Shown: in pieces, positions 36,322 through 45,742 of the stretch
Numbering within the stretch: position 1 is the first letter of the stretch
Layout: every line of letters begins with the position of its first letter
From: Abyssisolibacter fermentans
GTDB lineage: Bacteria; Bacillota; Clostridia; Tissierellales; MCWD3
Direction of reading: 5' to 3'
DNA length: 64,000 nucleotides
Assembly: GCF_001559865.1 (NCBI RefSeq)
Contig: NZ_LOHE01000055.1
Location: forward strand, 38,271-102,270
Translations under genes and position numbers: made by a program
Notes under the pieces: model-generated
Told to the model about the DNA's origin: nothing
Databases searched by the model: none
What the model saw: only the letters and a program-made list of their open reading frames with translations

Positions 36322-36978
36322 TTTTCTACCTCTCTTCATTTATGTTTAAGTTTATTAGTATCTTAATTCAAGATTATTATATTCACATCCTTCTATTATT
36401 TATATATATTAACTAAATGTAAATAAAATTACTATTTCATAATTACTTTAGTTAAACTATTTTTTAAAATTAAATTTACTATTTTTAAAATAAATATTTT
36501 GTTTGCAAATAAAAAAACTCTTAATCATTGATTAAAAGCTTATTTTTGATTAGCTTCAAATTTCTTTTTTAACATACTTTAAAAATGACTCACCGAGTTA
36601 CTTCACACACTAAATTTTTTTAAAGATAACGAATTGTCTACATTCTAGTTCTAAACATAAGCATTATCAAAAAAAGAAAAACAAGTTAAAATGAAGCTTG
36701 ATTATGCATTAATGATTATGACTGTTGCAATTAGAACTTATGCCATTTGCACAATATGTTCTTGTATTGGTGTTGCGTTCATGTTAATTCAACTACTAGT
36801 TTATTATCATTATTCTTATTACGACAAAATCCCTCTATCCACGATAGAGAGATTTTTATATCAAAAGATTAATAAGGATTGGTACCAAAACAAGCACGGT
36901 ACTAGATAATCTATAAGACATATCCGTTGTATTAGTACCTGCCAAATCTATGCTTTCTACATTTCAATAACTTTAGAA
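36322..36978. other. Intergenic region upstream of the RRNPP receptor
   Basis: About 650 bases that hold a hairpin (see 36826-36856) and AT-rich DNA with the presumed receptor promoter. An open frame at 36691-36909 on the + strand lacks a ribosome binding site and runs through the hairpin, so I do not call it. Confidence 0.5.
36826..36856 (-). terminator. Probable terminator of the NSS transporter operon
   Basis: A 14-bp stem (36826-36839 with 36843-36856, AAAATCCCTCTATC) and a 3-base loop. The + strand mismatch becomes U-G on the - strand, which suggests use in the - strand transcript ending after 36979. Confidence 0.6.
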
Positions 36979-37080
36979 CTATTTTTTCTGACCTCTTATA
37001 GCTATTCCTAAACAAACTGCAAATCCACCCCAAAGAAGACCGACAGCTATAACACCAAATACAATTGCACTTGTACTCAT
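36979..37080 (-). CDS. MetS-like small subunit of NSS transporter, 33 aa
   Basis: A 33-residue single-span membrane peptide (MSTSAIVFGVIAVGLLWGG, then FAVCLGIAIRGQKK). Its ATG overlaps the stop of the transporter gene (TAATG). Size, single hydrophobic span, GG-containing middle and position match the MetS family of small subunits that accompany MetP-type sodium-dependent transporters. In Corynebacterium MetS is needed for methionine uptake by MetP; the substrate here is not known. Confidence 0.8.
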   Translation of the reverse strand: MSTSAIVFGVIAVGLLWGGFAVCLGIAIRGQKK

Positions 37081-38585
37081 TATATATCAACTCCTTCTGA
37101 AATCATTCTCTGGTATTCTTTACTACCATTTATATTTGCAATTATTAATGCTGCAATCGATATAATTACTACAGTTCCTCCACCAATTACTAATAAAGCT
37201 TTTATAGGATATCCTTCATAACCTTTAGTAAAATCAATGTAAGTGTTAAATAAGAACATCATGCTCAATAATATAGGTGTCATATATATAAGTGTCTTAT
37301 TCCACCAAGTACCTACAGTAAAATCTGACAACTTATTTGCATATTTACGAGTTCCTTCAATATTAAAATACCATGTAAGAACTAATAACTCAATTAAACC
37401 CGATATTGCAATACAATAAGTATTTATAAAGTGGTCTACAATGTCTAGTATATAAATTCCTGCTCCTGAAACAAATATTAAAGATATAACGAAACCTATA
37501 ACTGTAGCAATTGTTAATACCTTTGTACGAGAAGCATTGAATTTATCTGCTGTACCAGATACTACAACTTCCATAATAGACATACTTGAACTTAAACCTG
37601 CAAATATCAAACATAAGAAGAATATTGCGCCAAAGATTCCATTGAAGCCTGGTAAAGCATTTATAGCCTTAGGAAATACAATAAACGCAAGCCCTATACC
37701 TCCAGTGGCAACCTCGGATACGCTAACTCCTTGTTGAGCAGCCATATATCCTAAAACAGAAAATACTGCTATACCTGACATGATACTAAATGAACAGTTT
37801 CCTAAACCTGTTATGAACGCATTATTCACTATATCTGTATCATCAGGTAAATAACTTGAATATGTCATCATAATTCCAAAACAAATACTAAGCGAGTAGA
37901 AAATTTGTCCATATGCAGCAATCCATACCTTTAGGTCTAGTAACTTGCTGAAATCAGGTTTGAAAAAATAATCTAAACCTTGTGCCGCACCCTCTAATGT
38001 AACTCCTCTTACCATAACTGTTATCAAACATATTATTAGTAATGGCATAAAAATCTTATTAGCTTTTTCAATACCAGCTTTTACTCCACCCCTTAAAATA
38101 ATGTAGTTTATTAACCAAGCTAGTACTAGAGTAATTAAAGTTACTTTATTTAAACCTCCTAATGTAAATGGTCCTTCAGATACTTGTAAGAACTTATTAA
38201 AGAAAAAATCTTTAGTTTCTATTCCCCATTTACTTGTAAATGCATAAACAAAATAATTCATTGACCAACCAATTATAGCAACATAATAAACCATAATTCC
38301 AAAAGATATCATTGTTTGAAACCATCCTAAAGCTTCAAAAGGTCTCTTTATCTTGCCAAATATCCCTGGCGTTGATGTTCTGACCTTATGTCCAAGCGAA
38401 AACTCTAAAATTAATATTGGAATACCAGCTGTTAATAATGCAAATAAATAAGGAATTAAAAATGCTCCACCTCCATTACTAGCTGCTACATATGGAAATC
38501 TCCATATATTACCTAGTCCAATTGCCGATCCTATAGCTGCTAAAATAAATCCCATACGTGATCCCCATTGACCTCTTTTACTCAT
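37080..38585 (-). CDS. Sodium-dependent transporter of the NSS family (MetP-like)
   Basis: A 501-residue protein with about eleven to twelve membrane segments. The N-terminal WGSRMGFILAAIGSAIGLGNIWRFPYVAASNGGGAFL is the signature of the neurotransmitter:sodium symporter family; the unwound first helix with GLGN binds sodium and amino acid. Length is like LeuT/MetP. It probably imports an amino acid with sodium. A 33-residue MetS-like subunit gene overlaps its stop. AAAGGAG precedes the ATG. Confidence 0.93.
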   Translation of the reverse strand: MSKRGQWGSRMGFILAAIGSAIGLGNIWRFPYVAASNGGGAFLIPYLFALLTAGIPILILEFSLGHKVRTSTPGIFGKIKRPFEALGWFQTMISFGIMVYYVAIIGWSMNYFVYAFTSKWGIETKDFFFNKFLQVSEGPFTLGGLNKVTLITLVLAWLINYIILRGGVKAGIEKANKIFMPLLIICLITVMVRGVTLEGAAQGLDYFFKPDFSKLLDLKVWIAAYGQIFYSLSICFGIMMTYSSYLPDDTDIVNNAFITGLGNCSFSIMSGIAVFSVLGYMAAQQGVSVSEVATGGIGLAFIVFPKAINALPGFNGIFGAIFFLCLIFAGLSSSMSIMEVVVSGTADKFNASRTKVLTIATVIGFVISLIFVSGAGIYILDIVDHFINTYCIAISGLIELLVLTWYFNIEGTRKYANKLSDFTVGTWWNKTLIYMTPILLSMMFLFNTYIDFTKGYEGYPIKALLVIGGGTVVIISIAALIIANINGSKEYQRMISEGVDI

Positions 38586-38637
38586 ATAATTCTCCTTTCC
38601 AACTTTTTAGTATATATTTATTATTCCTAAAAAAATT

Positions 38638-38759
38638 TTTTATAAAACAATCACATCAAATTCGAAATTATTACTTTTTTGTAATTGTTGCGAATATTTT
38701 GAAAATATAAAGCAAAAATTAATCTATAATTCGACATTTTATTTGATTGTTTTATAAAA
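38638..38759. repeat. Inverted repeat upstream of the NSS transporter gene
   Basis: Perfect 16-bp arms (38638-38653 TTTTATAAAACAATCA with 38744-38759), with weaker pairing continuing inwards (AAATTCGAAATTAT with ATAATTCGACATTT). In the transporter's leader it would form a stem of about 40 bp; it may also be a MITE-like element. Confidence 0.6.
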
Positions 38760-38984
38760 TGTGTCTATTTTTGCTATTATACTTTAATTTTCTGAATATT
38801 GCAAGTAATATAGCAAGAAAATTTAAACAATATTTGGGAATACGTTTACATTTTTATTTTTTGTAAATAGCTTTGATAATATTTACTATTTTCCATAAAA
38901 TATCTAGGTAATAATTGCTTTTATATTATTGCGTAATGATTTAAAAACTAGTTTAAAAATGAAAATTACTCCACTCTGTTTCTT

Positions 38985-39030
38985 GGGTTAAGCAATTCAC
39001 ATTAAATCACAGATTTAGTTTTCTGCTTAA
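38985..39030. repeat. Dispersed 45-bp repeat family, copy C (reverse orientation)
   Basis: Read on the - strand: TTAAGCAGAAAACTAAATCT, then GTGATTTAATGTGAATTGCTTAA. It is the same element as copy A with the palindrome AAATC-TG-GATTT conserved. Confidence 0.75.
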
Positions 39031-39037
39031 TTAAAAT

Positions 39038-39064
39038 AAAACTGAGTAATTTAAACTCAGTTTT
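39038..39064 (-). terminator. Terminator of polX
   Basis: A 10-bp stem (39038-39047 AAAACTGAGT with 39055-39064) with a 7-base loop; the - strand continues TTATTTTAATT. Confidence 0.75.
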
Positions 39065-39191
39065 GTTTAATTCTATAATAAGTTTTATAAGTTCTAATTC
39101 GTTTTCATAAAACTAAAAAGAAAATATAGTCATCTTACGTAAATTATTTTGTTAAACTTATATCAATAACTAACCATTTTTTAATATATAT

Positions 39192-40892
39192 TTATTTAAA
39201 ATATAAACTTAAATCTTCACTAGCATTAGCTACATCGCTTTTTTCAAGCCACCCCTTCCGAGCTACATTTATCCCATATCTAACATAGTCTAGATCTTTT
39301 ATGCTATGAGCATCTGGTGAGATTACAAACTTGGCTCCTTTCTCTTTAGCAGCTTTTATATATCTCCAATCTAAATCTAGCCTATAAGGATTTGAATTTA
39401 TCTCTATAATTACATTGTTTTTTACACAGGCTTTTACAATTTCATCTATATTTATATTATAAGGCTCTCTTGATAATAGAAGCCTTCCTGTAGGATGTCC
39501 TAATATTTTAACATATTTGTTTTCAATTGCTTTTATAATTCTCTTTGTCATTTTTTTCTCATCCATTTTGAATGAGGAATGTATTGAAGCAATAACAAAA
39601 TCAAAAGTTTTTAGAACTTCATCTGAATAATCTATGCTGCCATCAGCAAGAATATCAGCTTCAGTGCCTTTAAGTATTTGAAAACTTAAATATTTTTTGT
39701 TTAATTGATCTATTTCATTATGCTGTTTAATTATATCGTCTTTCTTTAAGCCTCCTGCATAAATAGCTGATTTACTATGATCTGTAATACCTAAATATTT
39801 ATAACCCCTTTTGATACATTCTCGTGCCAAATCCTTTATTGTTGCACTACCATCACTATAATTAGTATGAACATGAACAAGTCCTTTAATATCTTTACTC
39901 TCTATAAGCTTAGGTAATTTTCCTTCAATAGCTGCTTGTAATTCTCCATTATTTTCTCTTATCTCAGGTTGTATAAAATCCATACCAAAAACTTTGAATA
40001 TATCATTTTCATCTTTACATTCAATTAGTTTTTCATCAGAAAATATGCCGTATTCATTTATTTTTAATCCCTTTTGTTTTGCTAAGTGTCTAAGAGCTGT
40101 ATTATGCTCTTTACTCCCTGTAAAATGGTGTAATGCATATGGATATTGCTTATCTGTTACTACTCTCAAATCAGCTCTCAATCCATTTTGAAGTATAACG
40201 CTTGATTTTGTATTTCCTTTACTAGTAACCTCAACTACATAATAATGAGATGTAAAAATATCCATCACTTTATCTGGTTCATCACTACTCACTAATATAT
40301 CTATATCTTTGATAATTTCCTTCTTTCTTCTTAGACTCCCTGCTACTGCATATCTTTTTATATAGCTGACATCTTCAAATGATTTAATTATTTCCTGTGC
40401 AATAATATCTCCTACAGGAAAATGAAATTTGTCGGCATATTTCTCTATAACTATAATTCCCTCTAATATTTTTTCTTGACCTTTTTTGCTAAACCCTGTT
40501 ATTATCAAAAGCTTATCTTCTAAACATGCTTGCTTTAATTCTTGTATTGTACTTATTCCTAATTTATCATAAAGTATTTTTATCTTTTTAGCACCAATAC
40601 CTGGAATTTTCAACATTTGTATTAAACCTTCAGGAATCGAACTTTGTAAATCTTCATAATATTTTAGTTTTCCAGTATTGACTAGCTCACCTATTTTTTC
40701 TGTCAAAGCTTTTCCAAACCCTTTGATGTGACCTAATTTTCCTTCCTTTACAAGTTCAAAAATATCTTCCTGCATTAATTCTATCTTCCTAGCTGCATCA
40801 TAATACGCTTTAGATTTAAAAAAACTCTCTCCTTTAATCTCAAGTAAAAGTCCTATATGATTTAATGTTCTAATTATATCTCTCTTAGTCAT
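39192..40892 (-). CDS. polX: DNA polymerase X family protein with PHP exonuclease domain
   Basis: A 566-residue PolX. Residues 1-120 hold helix-hairpin-helix units (GHIKGFGKALTEKIGEL, LKIPGIGAKKIKILYDKLG), about 150-310 the nucleotidyltransferase core (VAGSLRRKKEIIKDIDILVSS with the paired Asp), and about 335-560 a PHP domain (HVHTNYSDGSATIKDLA, GITDHSKSA, GHPTGRLLLSREPY, SPDAHSIKDLDY). Bacterial PolX fills short gaps in base excision repair and has 3'-5' exonuclease activity from the PHP domain. GGTGGTGAAG lies before the ATG. Confidence 0.93.
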   Translation of the reverse strand: MTKRDIIRTLNHIGLLLEIKGESFFKSKAYYDAARKIELMQEDIFELVKEGKLGHIKGFGKALTEKIGELVNTGKLKYYEDLQSSIPEGLIQMLKIPGIGAKKIKILYDKLGISTIQELKQACLEDKLLIITGFSKKGQEKILEGIIVIEKYADKFHFPVGDIIAQEIIKSFEDVSYIKRYAVAGSLRRKKEIIKDIDILVSSDEPDKVMDIFTSHYYVVEVTSKGNTKSSVILQNGLRADLRVVTDKQYPYALHHFTGSKEHNTALRHLAKQKGLKINEYGIFSDEKLIECKDENDIFKVFGMDFIQPEIRENNGELQAAIEGKLPKLIESKDIKGLVHVHTNYSDGSATIKDLARECIKRGYKYLGITDHSKSAIYAGGLKKDDIIKQHNEIDQLNKKYLSFQILKGTEADILADGSIDYSDEVLKTFDFVIASIHSSFKMDEKKMTKRIIKAIENKYVKILGHPTGRLLLSREPYNINIDEIVKACVKNNVIIEINSNPYRLDLDWRYIKAAKEKGAKFVISPDAHSIKDLDYVRYGINVARKGWLEKSDVANASEDLSLYFK

Positions 40893-41287
40893 AGCTTCAC
40901 CACCAAATACTTTTTCTATATTATGTCCACAAGCAATATACTCTAATCAAAATGAAGTTTTTACTCTAATAAGAATAGCATAAATTGAGGATGTATCTAC
41001 ATGGATGATTTTTTTTCTGATGATTTTTGTAAATTTGTACAAAATTTAGTTTTAAAGCAATTTTTCTAATCTATACAACTCCTTATAATAAACAACAAAC
41101 TGTTTTTATAAATCAAGTAATTCATTACTTCTCTCAAAGGCTTACCCTAGCTATTTTATTATTAAATCTTTGCGAGTATTATAGTTCATTACTCCTTTAA
41201 AAACAGAAACCTCTTAAGTAAACATAATAGTTTCTGTTAACTTAAGAGGTCTATTTATTAATTCATTAATGTGTTTTTTCTAATCAT
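40893..41287. other. Intergenic region between polX and deoC
   Basis: About 400 bases. The right-hand part should hold the deoC operon terminator (41200-41249) and the part next to 40893 the polX promoter, which I cannot place with confidence. No gene or further repeat is visible. Confidence 0.5.
41200..41249 (-). terminator. Terminator of the deoC operon
   Basis: CCTCTTAAGT (41210-41219) pairs with ACTTAAGAGG (41240-41249). An alternative stem AACAGAAAC/GTTTCTGTT overlaps. The - strand continues TTTCTGTTTTTA. Confidence 0.75.
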
Positions 41288-41947
41288 TTATTTATTATAT
41301 TCTTCCATAATTTTAACAGCTGCACTTGTACCTATTCTTGACGCGCCAGCTTGTACAAATTTTTGTACCATATCTAGTGTTCTTACACCGCCTGCTGCTT
41401 TTATTTTTATTTCTTCAATTGTATTTTCTCTCATCAACTTAACATCTTCTATGGTAGCACCAGATGTTCCAAACCCTGTTGAAGTTTTTATAAAATTCGG
41501 TTTTACTTCATTGGCTATTTTACATAATACTATTTTCTCTTCATTTGTAAGATAGCAATTTTCAAAGATAACCTTACTTGTAACGTTAAATTCTCTACAA
41601 ATCTTAACTATTTCTTTCATTTCTTTTTCAATATAACTGTAGTTTCCCATTTTAAGCTCTGCTATATTTATAACATAGTCTACTTCTCCAGCTCCTTTTA
41701 TTATTGCATCTCTTGTTTCGAATAGCTTTGTATCAAGAGTACACTGTCCAAGTGGAAAACTTACAGCTGCATCAACTAGTACATCTGTACCTTTAAGAAA
41801 CTCGCTACATCTTTCAATATTTGCATTATTAATTGCTACAGTTTTAAAATTAAACTCAATTGCTTCCTCGCATAATTTTCTCATGTCAGCCTCACTGGCA
41901 AAAGGTTTTAAATTTGTATGATCAAATAATTTTGAAAAATTATTCAT
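41288..41947 (-). CDS. deoC: Deoxyribose-phosphate aldolase
   Basis: A 219-residue aldolase that splits 2-deoxyribose 5-phosphate into glyceraldehyde 3-phosphate and acetaldehyde. The Schiff-base lysine lies in NFIKTSTGFG, and DYVINIAELK and KAAGGVRTLDMVQKFVQAGASRIGTS are family motifs. The ATG at 41947 has GGGGAG upstream; the frame opens five codons earlier. It follows the TIM-barrel epimerase gene by 4 bases, and both follow the GntR regulator on the same strand. It may serve a sugar-phosphate route rather than nucleoside salvage, since no nucleoside genes are near. Confidence 0.92.
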   Translation of the reverse strand: MNNFSKLFDHTNLKPFASEADMRKLCEEAIEFNFKTVAINNANIERCSEFLKGTDVLVDAAVSFPLGQCTLDTKLFETRDAIIKGAGEVDYVINIAELKMGNYSYIEKEMKEIVKICREFNVTSKVIFENCYLTNEEKIVLCKIANEVKPNFIKTSTGFGTSGATIEDVKLMRENTIEEIKIKAAGGVRTLDMVQKFVQAGASRIGTSAAVKIMEEYNK

Positions 41948-41951
41948 AGTA

Positions 41952-42845
41952 TTACTCCCCACTTTCTATTTTATTTTGTAGTTTTTTTAGATTCGTCATA
42001 CTTTGCACTGTATCTTCATAATTTACTTCAGACTCAAGGCTCACTGCATTATTGTATTTGCTAATATAAAGCTTTCTTAATATCTTTTCATAATCCATTG
42101 AACCTTCTCCAAAAGTAATATGATTATATGTACTAGCATCACCATTATTAACACATTTATAGTCTTTAAGATGTACATGCTTTATAGCTGGTAATATTAA
42201 ATCTAACTCATCATAAGGGGATACCTGTGCATATTCATCAGATAAAATATCAATCGGTGCTCTATAACTGTTACCACTGTCCCATAATAACTTTAGATTT
42301 GTACTATTTATATTATCTATAACTTTTTTAGTCATAATTCCTTTTGGCATATGAGAATGAGGGCAATTTTCTAATACAAGAACTACATCAAGATTTTCTG
42401 CTATTCTAACAGCATTGTTTATATTTTCAGTAACTAATTTTAAATCATCTTCGCATACAGCTTTCTTATTCGAAGGAAATCTAAAAGGAAATATCCTAAT
42501 AAACGGAGTCTCTAGCTTCTGAGAAATCTCCGCTGCTCTTTTAAGCCCTTCTAAATGTTTTTCTAAACCACCATTAAGCGTTAGAAATTTTTGATTAAAA
42601 CTATCAAGAGCATAATAGTCATATAACGGGCACATAAAAAATATCGTAGAACTTAAACAAGACACCTTCATATCATATGTTTTCAAAAGTTCTCGCACTT
42701 TTAAAACTTCTTGCCCTGTAAGATCCTCAACAGTTTTTCCCCATAAAGAATGAATTTCTATTGATTTATAATCATGTCTTTTGGCAGTTTCTAATGCTTC
42801 TTCAAAGTCCATACTTATTTGATCTGTTATTATAGATTTGTACAT
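41952..42845 (-). CDS. Sugar phosphate isomerase/epimerase (TIM barrel)
   Basis: A 297-residue member of the xylose-isomerase-like TIM-barrel family. Likely metal ligands sit in VLVLENCPHSH (Glu), LLWDSGNSY (Asp), HVHLKDYK (His) and SLESEV (Glu), the usual E-D-H-E set. Such proteins interconvert keto sugars or act in inositol and related pathways; the substrate is not evident. The ATG at 42845 has AGGGATGAT in front. Its gene lies between GntR and deoC and probably belongs with the PTS region. Confidence 0.82.
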   Translation of the reverse strand: MYKSIITDQISMDFEEALETAKRHDYKSIEIHSLWGKTVEDLTGQEVLKVRELLKTYDMKVSCLSSTIFFMCPLYDYYALDSFNQKFLTLNGGLEKHLEGLKRAAEISQKLETPFIRIFPFRFPSNKKAVCEDDLKLVTENINNAVRIAENLDVVLVLENCPHSHMPKGIMTKKVIDNINSTNLKLLWDSGNSYRAPIDILSDEYAQVSPYDELDLILPAIKHVHLKDYKCVNNGDASTYNHITFGEGSMDYEKILRKLYISKYNNAVSLESEVNYEDTVQSMTNLKKLQNKIESGE

Positions 42846-42860
42846 AAATATCATCCCTTC

Positions 42861-43583
42861 TTAAAATTCGATATAATATTCATATCTATTTGCAATATAA
42901 AAACCCTTTGTATACTCTATTATCGATTCATTTTTATCAAAAGACTGACGTTTTATTGTAAGTACAGGGTTTCCTTTCTCAATATCAAGATATTCACTTA
43001 AATGTTCGTCAGCTATTGATGCTCCAATGTGTTGCTTTACTTTTTTTATTTTTATTCCTTTTACATCATCTAGAAATTCATATAATGATCCATAGTACAA
43101 ATCATTGTTTAACTCTAGCTTGAGATCCATTTTGAAATAAGTATCAAATAATACTATAGGCTCTCCATCTGCACATCTAATACGTCTTACTCTGTAAATT
43201 TCTTCACCCTTTTCTACTTTAAGTTTCTCAGGTATATCATCAAAAGCTTTTGTTATTGTAATTTCAGCCCATTTTGTAGATGCTTTTATTCCTCTGTCTT
43301 TCATTTCATTTGTAAAACTCTTAATTCTCGTAAGTGGTTCTTCAATTATCGGCGATTGTACCAATGTTCCTTTCCCCTTAACTCTTTTAACATAACCTTC
43401 TTTTGCAAGACCATTAATAGCCTGTCTTGCAGTAATTCTGCTAATATTATATTTCTTTTGAAATTCTAACTCCGTTGGTATTAAATCACCGATTTTATAT
43501 TTTCCGCTCTTAATATCTTCTTTTATCTTTTCTTTTAGCTGTACATATAAAGGTTCGTACTCTTTACCTCTATTAATTTGCAT
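42861..43583 (-). CDS. GntR family regulator with UTRA domain (HutC type)
   Basis: A 240-residue repressor. Residues 10-75 form the GntR winged helix (YVQLKEKIKEDIKSGKYKIGDLIPTE, FQKKYNISRITARQAINGLAKEGYVKRVKGKGTLV). Residues about 95-235 form the UTRA effector domain. HutC-type members sense sugars or sugar phosphates. AGGAGG lies before the ATG. Its gene is immediately downstream of the isomerase-like gene and upstream of the epimerase gene, so it probably controls this set and the divergent PTS operon. Confidence 0.9.
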   Translation of the reverse strand: MQINRGKEYEPLYVQLKEKIKEDIKSGKYKIGDLIPTELEFQKKYNISRITARQAINGLAKEGYVKRVKGKGTLVQSPIIEEPLTRIKSFTNEMKDRGIKASTKWAEITITKAFDDIPEKLKVEKGEEIYRVRRIRCADGEPIVLFDTYFKMDLKLELNNDLYYGSLYEFLDDVKGIKIKKVKQHIGASIADEHLSEYLDIEKGNPVLTIKRQSFDKNESIIEYTKGFYIANRYEYYIEF

Positions 43584-43601
43584 ATAATACCTCCTATTTA
43601 T

Positions 43602-45335
43602 TTATCTAATATATGCTTTTATAGTACAGATTTTCTTTCCCTGAGATTTTCCATAAGGTTTAATAGTATATTCTTTAATACACTCTGGTATAATAAAAGT
43701 TTCTGCATAATGCACTATAAAAGGTTCAAACTGTCCTGTTGGACTTTCGATTACAGCTTCATCACCTTCAACTAGGTTAAGAACATTTACACTCCCATTG
43801 GTATTATGATGTACTGTATCAGTAAACCAGTGTCTCCTTGTTTCTATAAATTCTCTTTCATGAAGCCCTGTTCTTTCTTCTAGACATCCATCAGTTTTAC
43901 TTATTTCCTCAACTCTATTTACTAAATTCTTATTAACCCAACTTGCAGTTCTATCCCACTGTATTACATTTTTACCATGTTCAATGTGTATAGGTCTAGG
44001 AATACCATCTAATCCTACTCTATCCCAATCCCATAATTTAAAAGTAAATATATATGGAGTTGCACTAATCTCTAATACCATGCAATTGTTGCCAGAACAG
44101 TGAATTGTACCTGCTGGTATTAAAAAATGATCATGCTTTTTAGCTGGAATTTTGTTTATATATTTTTCGTCAGGAAAAGATATTTCTCCTTTTTCAGCTC
44201 TTTTTAAATCATTAATCATATCATCTTTATTAATTCCTTCTTTTACACCAAGATAAACATTAGCATCTTCTTTGCAATCAAGAATATAGTAGCTTTCATC
44301 TTGAGTATAATGCATACCAAAATTCTCTTGGATATATTCCGTAATTGGGTGAACCTGAAGCGAAAGATTTTGTCCTCCCATAGTATCTAGAAAATCAAAT
44401 CTAATTGGAAACTCAGCACCAAATCTCGCATGAACCTTATCTCCAAGGAGCTCTACAGGTTGATAAAGAACAACATTAATAGAAGGTACTTCTACTCTTA
44501 CATTTCCATATTTTAAATACAAGCTGTTCTCTTCAGGAACTCCATCAAAACTCCAAGCAAAATTTTTCTTAGTTTTATCAAGTCCACATACTTCTTTCAT
44601 CCATTGTCCACCCCAAACACCTGGGTCAAAATATGGAACAACTCTAAATGGTCTCTCTGCAGTTTGTTTCAATCCTTCTCTAAAAGCATTTCCAGTTATC
44701 ATCTTAGGATTATCTTTTACATTTGTATCCAAAACATAATCCATTTTTTCATATAAACATTTTTTGTGTCTGTCAGCAATACGCCATTCAATAAAGAAAC
44801 CTCTCTTATATTTTCTTTTTAGATCTTCATCATAATTATTCTGCTTCCAATTTGGCATACCATTTCTATACCTTTTTTGAATTTCCCAACGAGCAAGGTC
44901 AGCATAAATATAAACATCTCCTAAAGTTATAAGCCCTGCACCTACTCCATAAACAAGAACAATGCCTTTTTCTACGCTAGAAATTTTTTCTGCTGCTTTC
45001 TCAATTTTTTCTTTAACAAAATAATCTTGTAGTTTTTTTGTATTAATAATTCCAAACACTCTATCATCAGTTAAATATTCCTGCATCATCTCAGTAAGTT
45101 TCTCACCATCATAAGCACAATCATCCGCTTTTACTTTCATTACAGGATTAAGCAAGTCAAAACCTTTCAAAACTTCATCTTCACTGACTCCATGATAAAA
45201 ATCAATAACGACTACAGCTTTTTCTTTTCCTATTATATCTTCTTTTACTCTTTCAATAATATGATTATATCCTTCAAAAGCCTCATTATCAAATCCTTTA
45301 ATTTTTACCTCAGGGTATTTATCATAATTTTGCAT
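43602..45335 (-). CDS. Two-domain class I phosphomannose-isomerase-like protein
   Basis: A 577-residue protein. Residues about 1-215 form an extra domain that resembles nucleoside/uridine-kinase-like folds (AVVVIDFYHGVSEDEVLKG, VYGVGAGLI, YADLARWEIQKRYRNG) but has no Walker A motif. Residues about 225-577 resemble class I mannose-6-phosphate isomerase with the zinc-binding LSLQVHP, DESYYILD and HFLIPAGTIHCSGNNCMVLEIS. The standard enzyme is about 310-320 residues, so this is nearly double. AAGGAGGAG precedes the ATG. It is divergent from the mannose-family PTS genes. It probably isomerises a hexose phosphate supplied by that PTS. Confidence 0.82.
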   Translation of the reverse strand: MQNYDKYPEVKIKGFDNEAFEGYNHIIERVKEDIIGKEKAVVVIDFYHGVSEDEVLKGFDLLNPVMKVKADDCAYDGEKLTEMMQEYLTDDRVFGIINTKKLQDYFVKEKIEKAAEKISSVEKGIVLVYGVGAGLITLGDVYIYADLARWEIQKRYRNGMPNWKQNNYDEDLKRKYKRGFFIEWRIADRHKKCLYEKMDYVLDTNVKDNPKMITGNAFREGLKQTAERPFRVVPYFDPGVWGGQWMKEVCGLDKTKKNFAWSFDGVPEENSLYLKYGNVRVEVPSINVVLYQPVELLGDKVHARFGAEFPIRFDFLDTMGGQNLSLQVHPITEYIQENFGMHYTQDESYYILDCKEDANVYLGVKEGINKDDMINDLKRAEKGEISFPDEKYINKIPAKKHDHFLIPAGTIHCSGNNCMVLEISATPYIFTFKLWDWDRVGLDGIPRPIHIEHGKNVIQWDRTASWVNKNLVNRVEEISKTDGCLEERTGLHEREFIETRRHWFTDTVHHNTNGSVNVLNLVEGDEAVIESPTGQFEPFIVHYAETFIIPECIKEYTIKPYGKSQGKKICTIKAYIR

Positions 45336-45608
45336 ACAACTCCTCCTTCTCGATATATGTTCTATTGTAGATAGACAAAATATATAAAATATTATTCAAC
45401 ATTATATAAATAATCAGTGTTAAATTACTCAAAATACTATATATGGCATTACATATGATTGAATTATATGGTATATCATATGTTTGATATTCAATTATAT
45501 ATTTATTGAACCTCTGTACAGTTCAATTGTATTATAACATATGTTATATCATTTTAAAAGATTTTTTTACTATGTTATGTCTATGTAATAAAAAAACGCT
45601 TATTAATA
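45336..45608. promoter_or_regulatory. Divergent control region with palindromes
   Basis: Between the isomerase-like gene and the PTS operon. A perfect 16-bp palindrome TATAACATATGTTATA is at 45533-45548 and a near-palindrome ATATGGTATATCATAT at 45466-45481. They are candidate operators for the two HutC-type GntR regulators at 42861 and 49722. Confidence 0.5.
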
Positions 45609-45636
45609 TTGACATTATTTTTAAATATGCTATAAT
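45609..45636 (+). promoter_or_regulatory. Promoter of the PTS operon
   Basis: TTGACA (45609-45614), a 16-base spacer and a consensus TATAAT (45631-45636) preceded by TGC, about 106 bases before the first ATG. It is a near-perfect housekeeping promoter, so the operon likely depends on repression for control. Confidence 0.8.
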
Positions 45637-45742
45637 TAAATTGGAATTAGATGAATTTTACTATCTAAGCCCGAATTTATTTATTTTCAATTTAATATGT
45701 ATTTACATATCGACATCAGATTACATTTAAGGAGGAACATTT

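Noticed and set aside
36691..36909. + strand frame of 72 codons with a hydrophobic segment, toxin-like at first sight (ALMIM)
   Set aside because: No ribosome binding site before its ATG, and its 3' part runs through a hairpin that looks like a terminator; the rest does not follow known small-toxin patterns.
45506..45730. + strand frame of 74 codons upstream of the PTS operon
   Set aside because: It overlaps the palindromes and the consensus promoter TTGACA/TATAAT and has no ribosome binding site.
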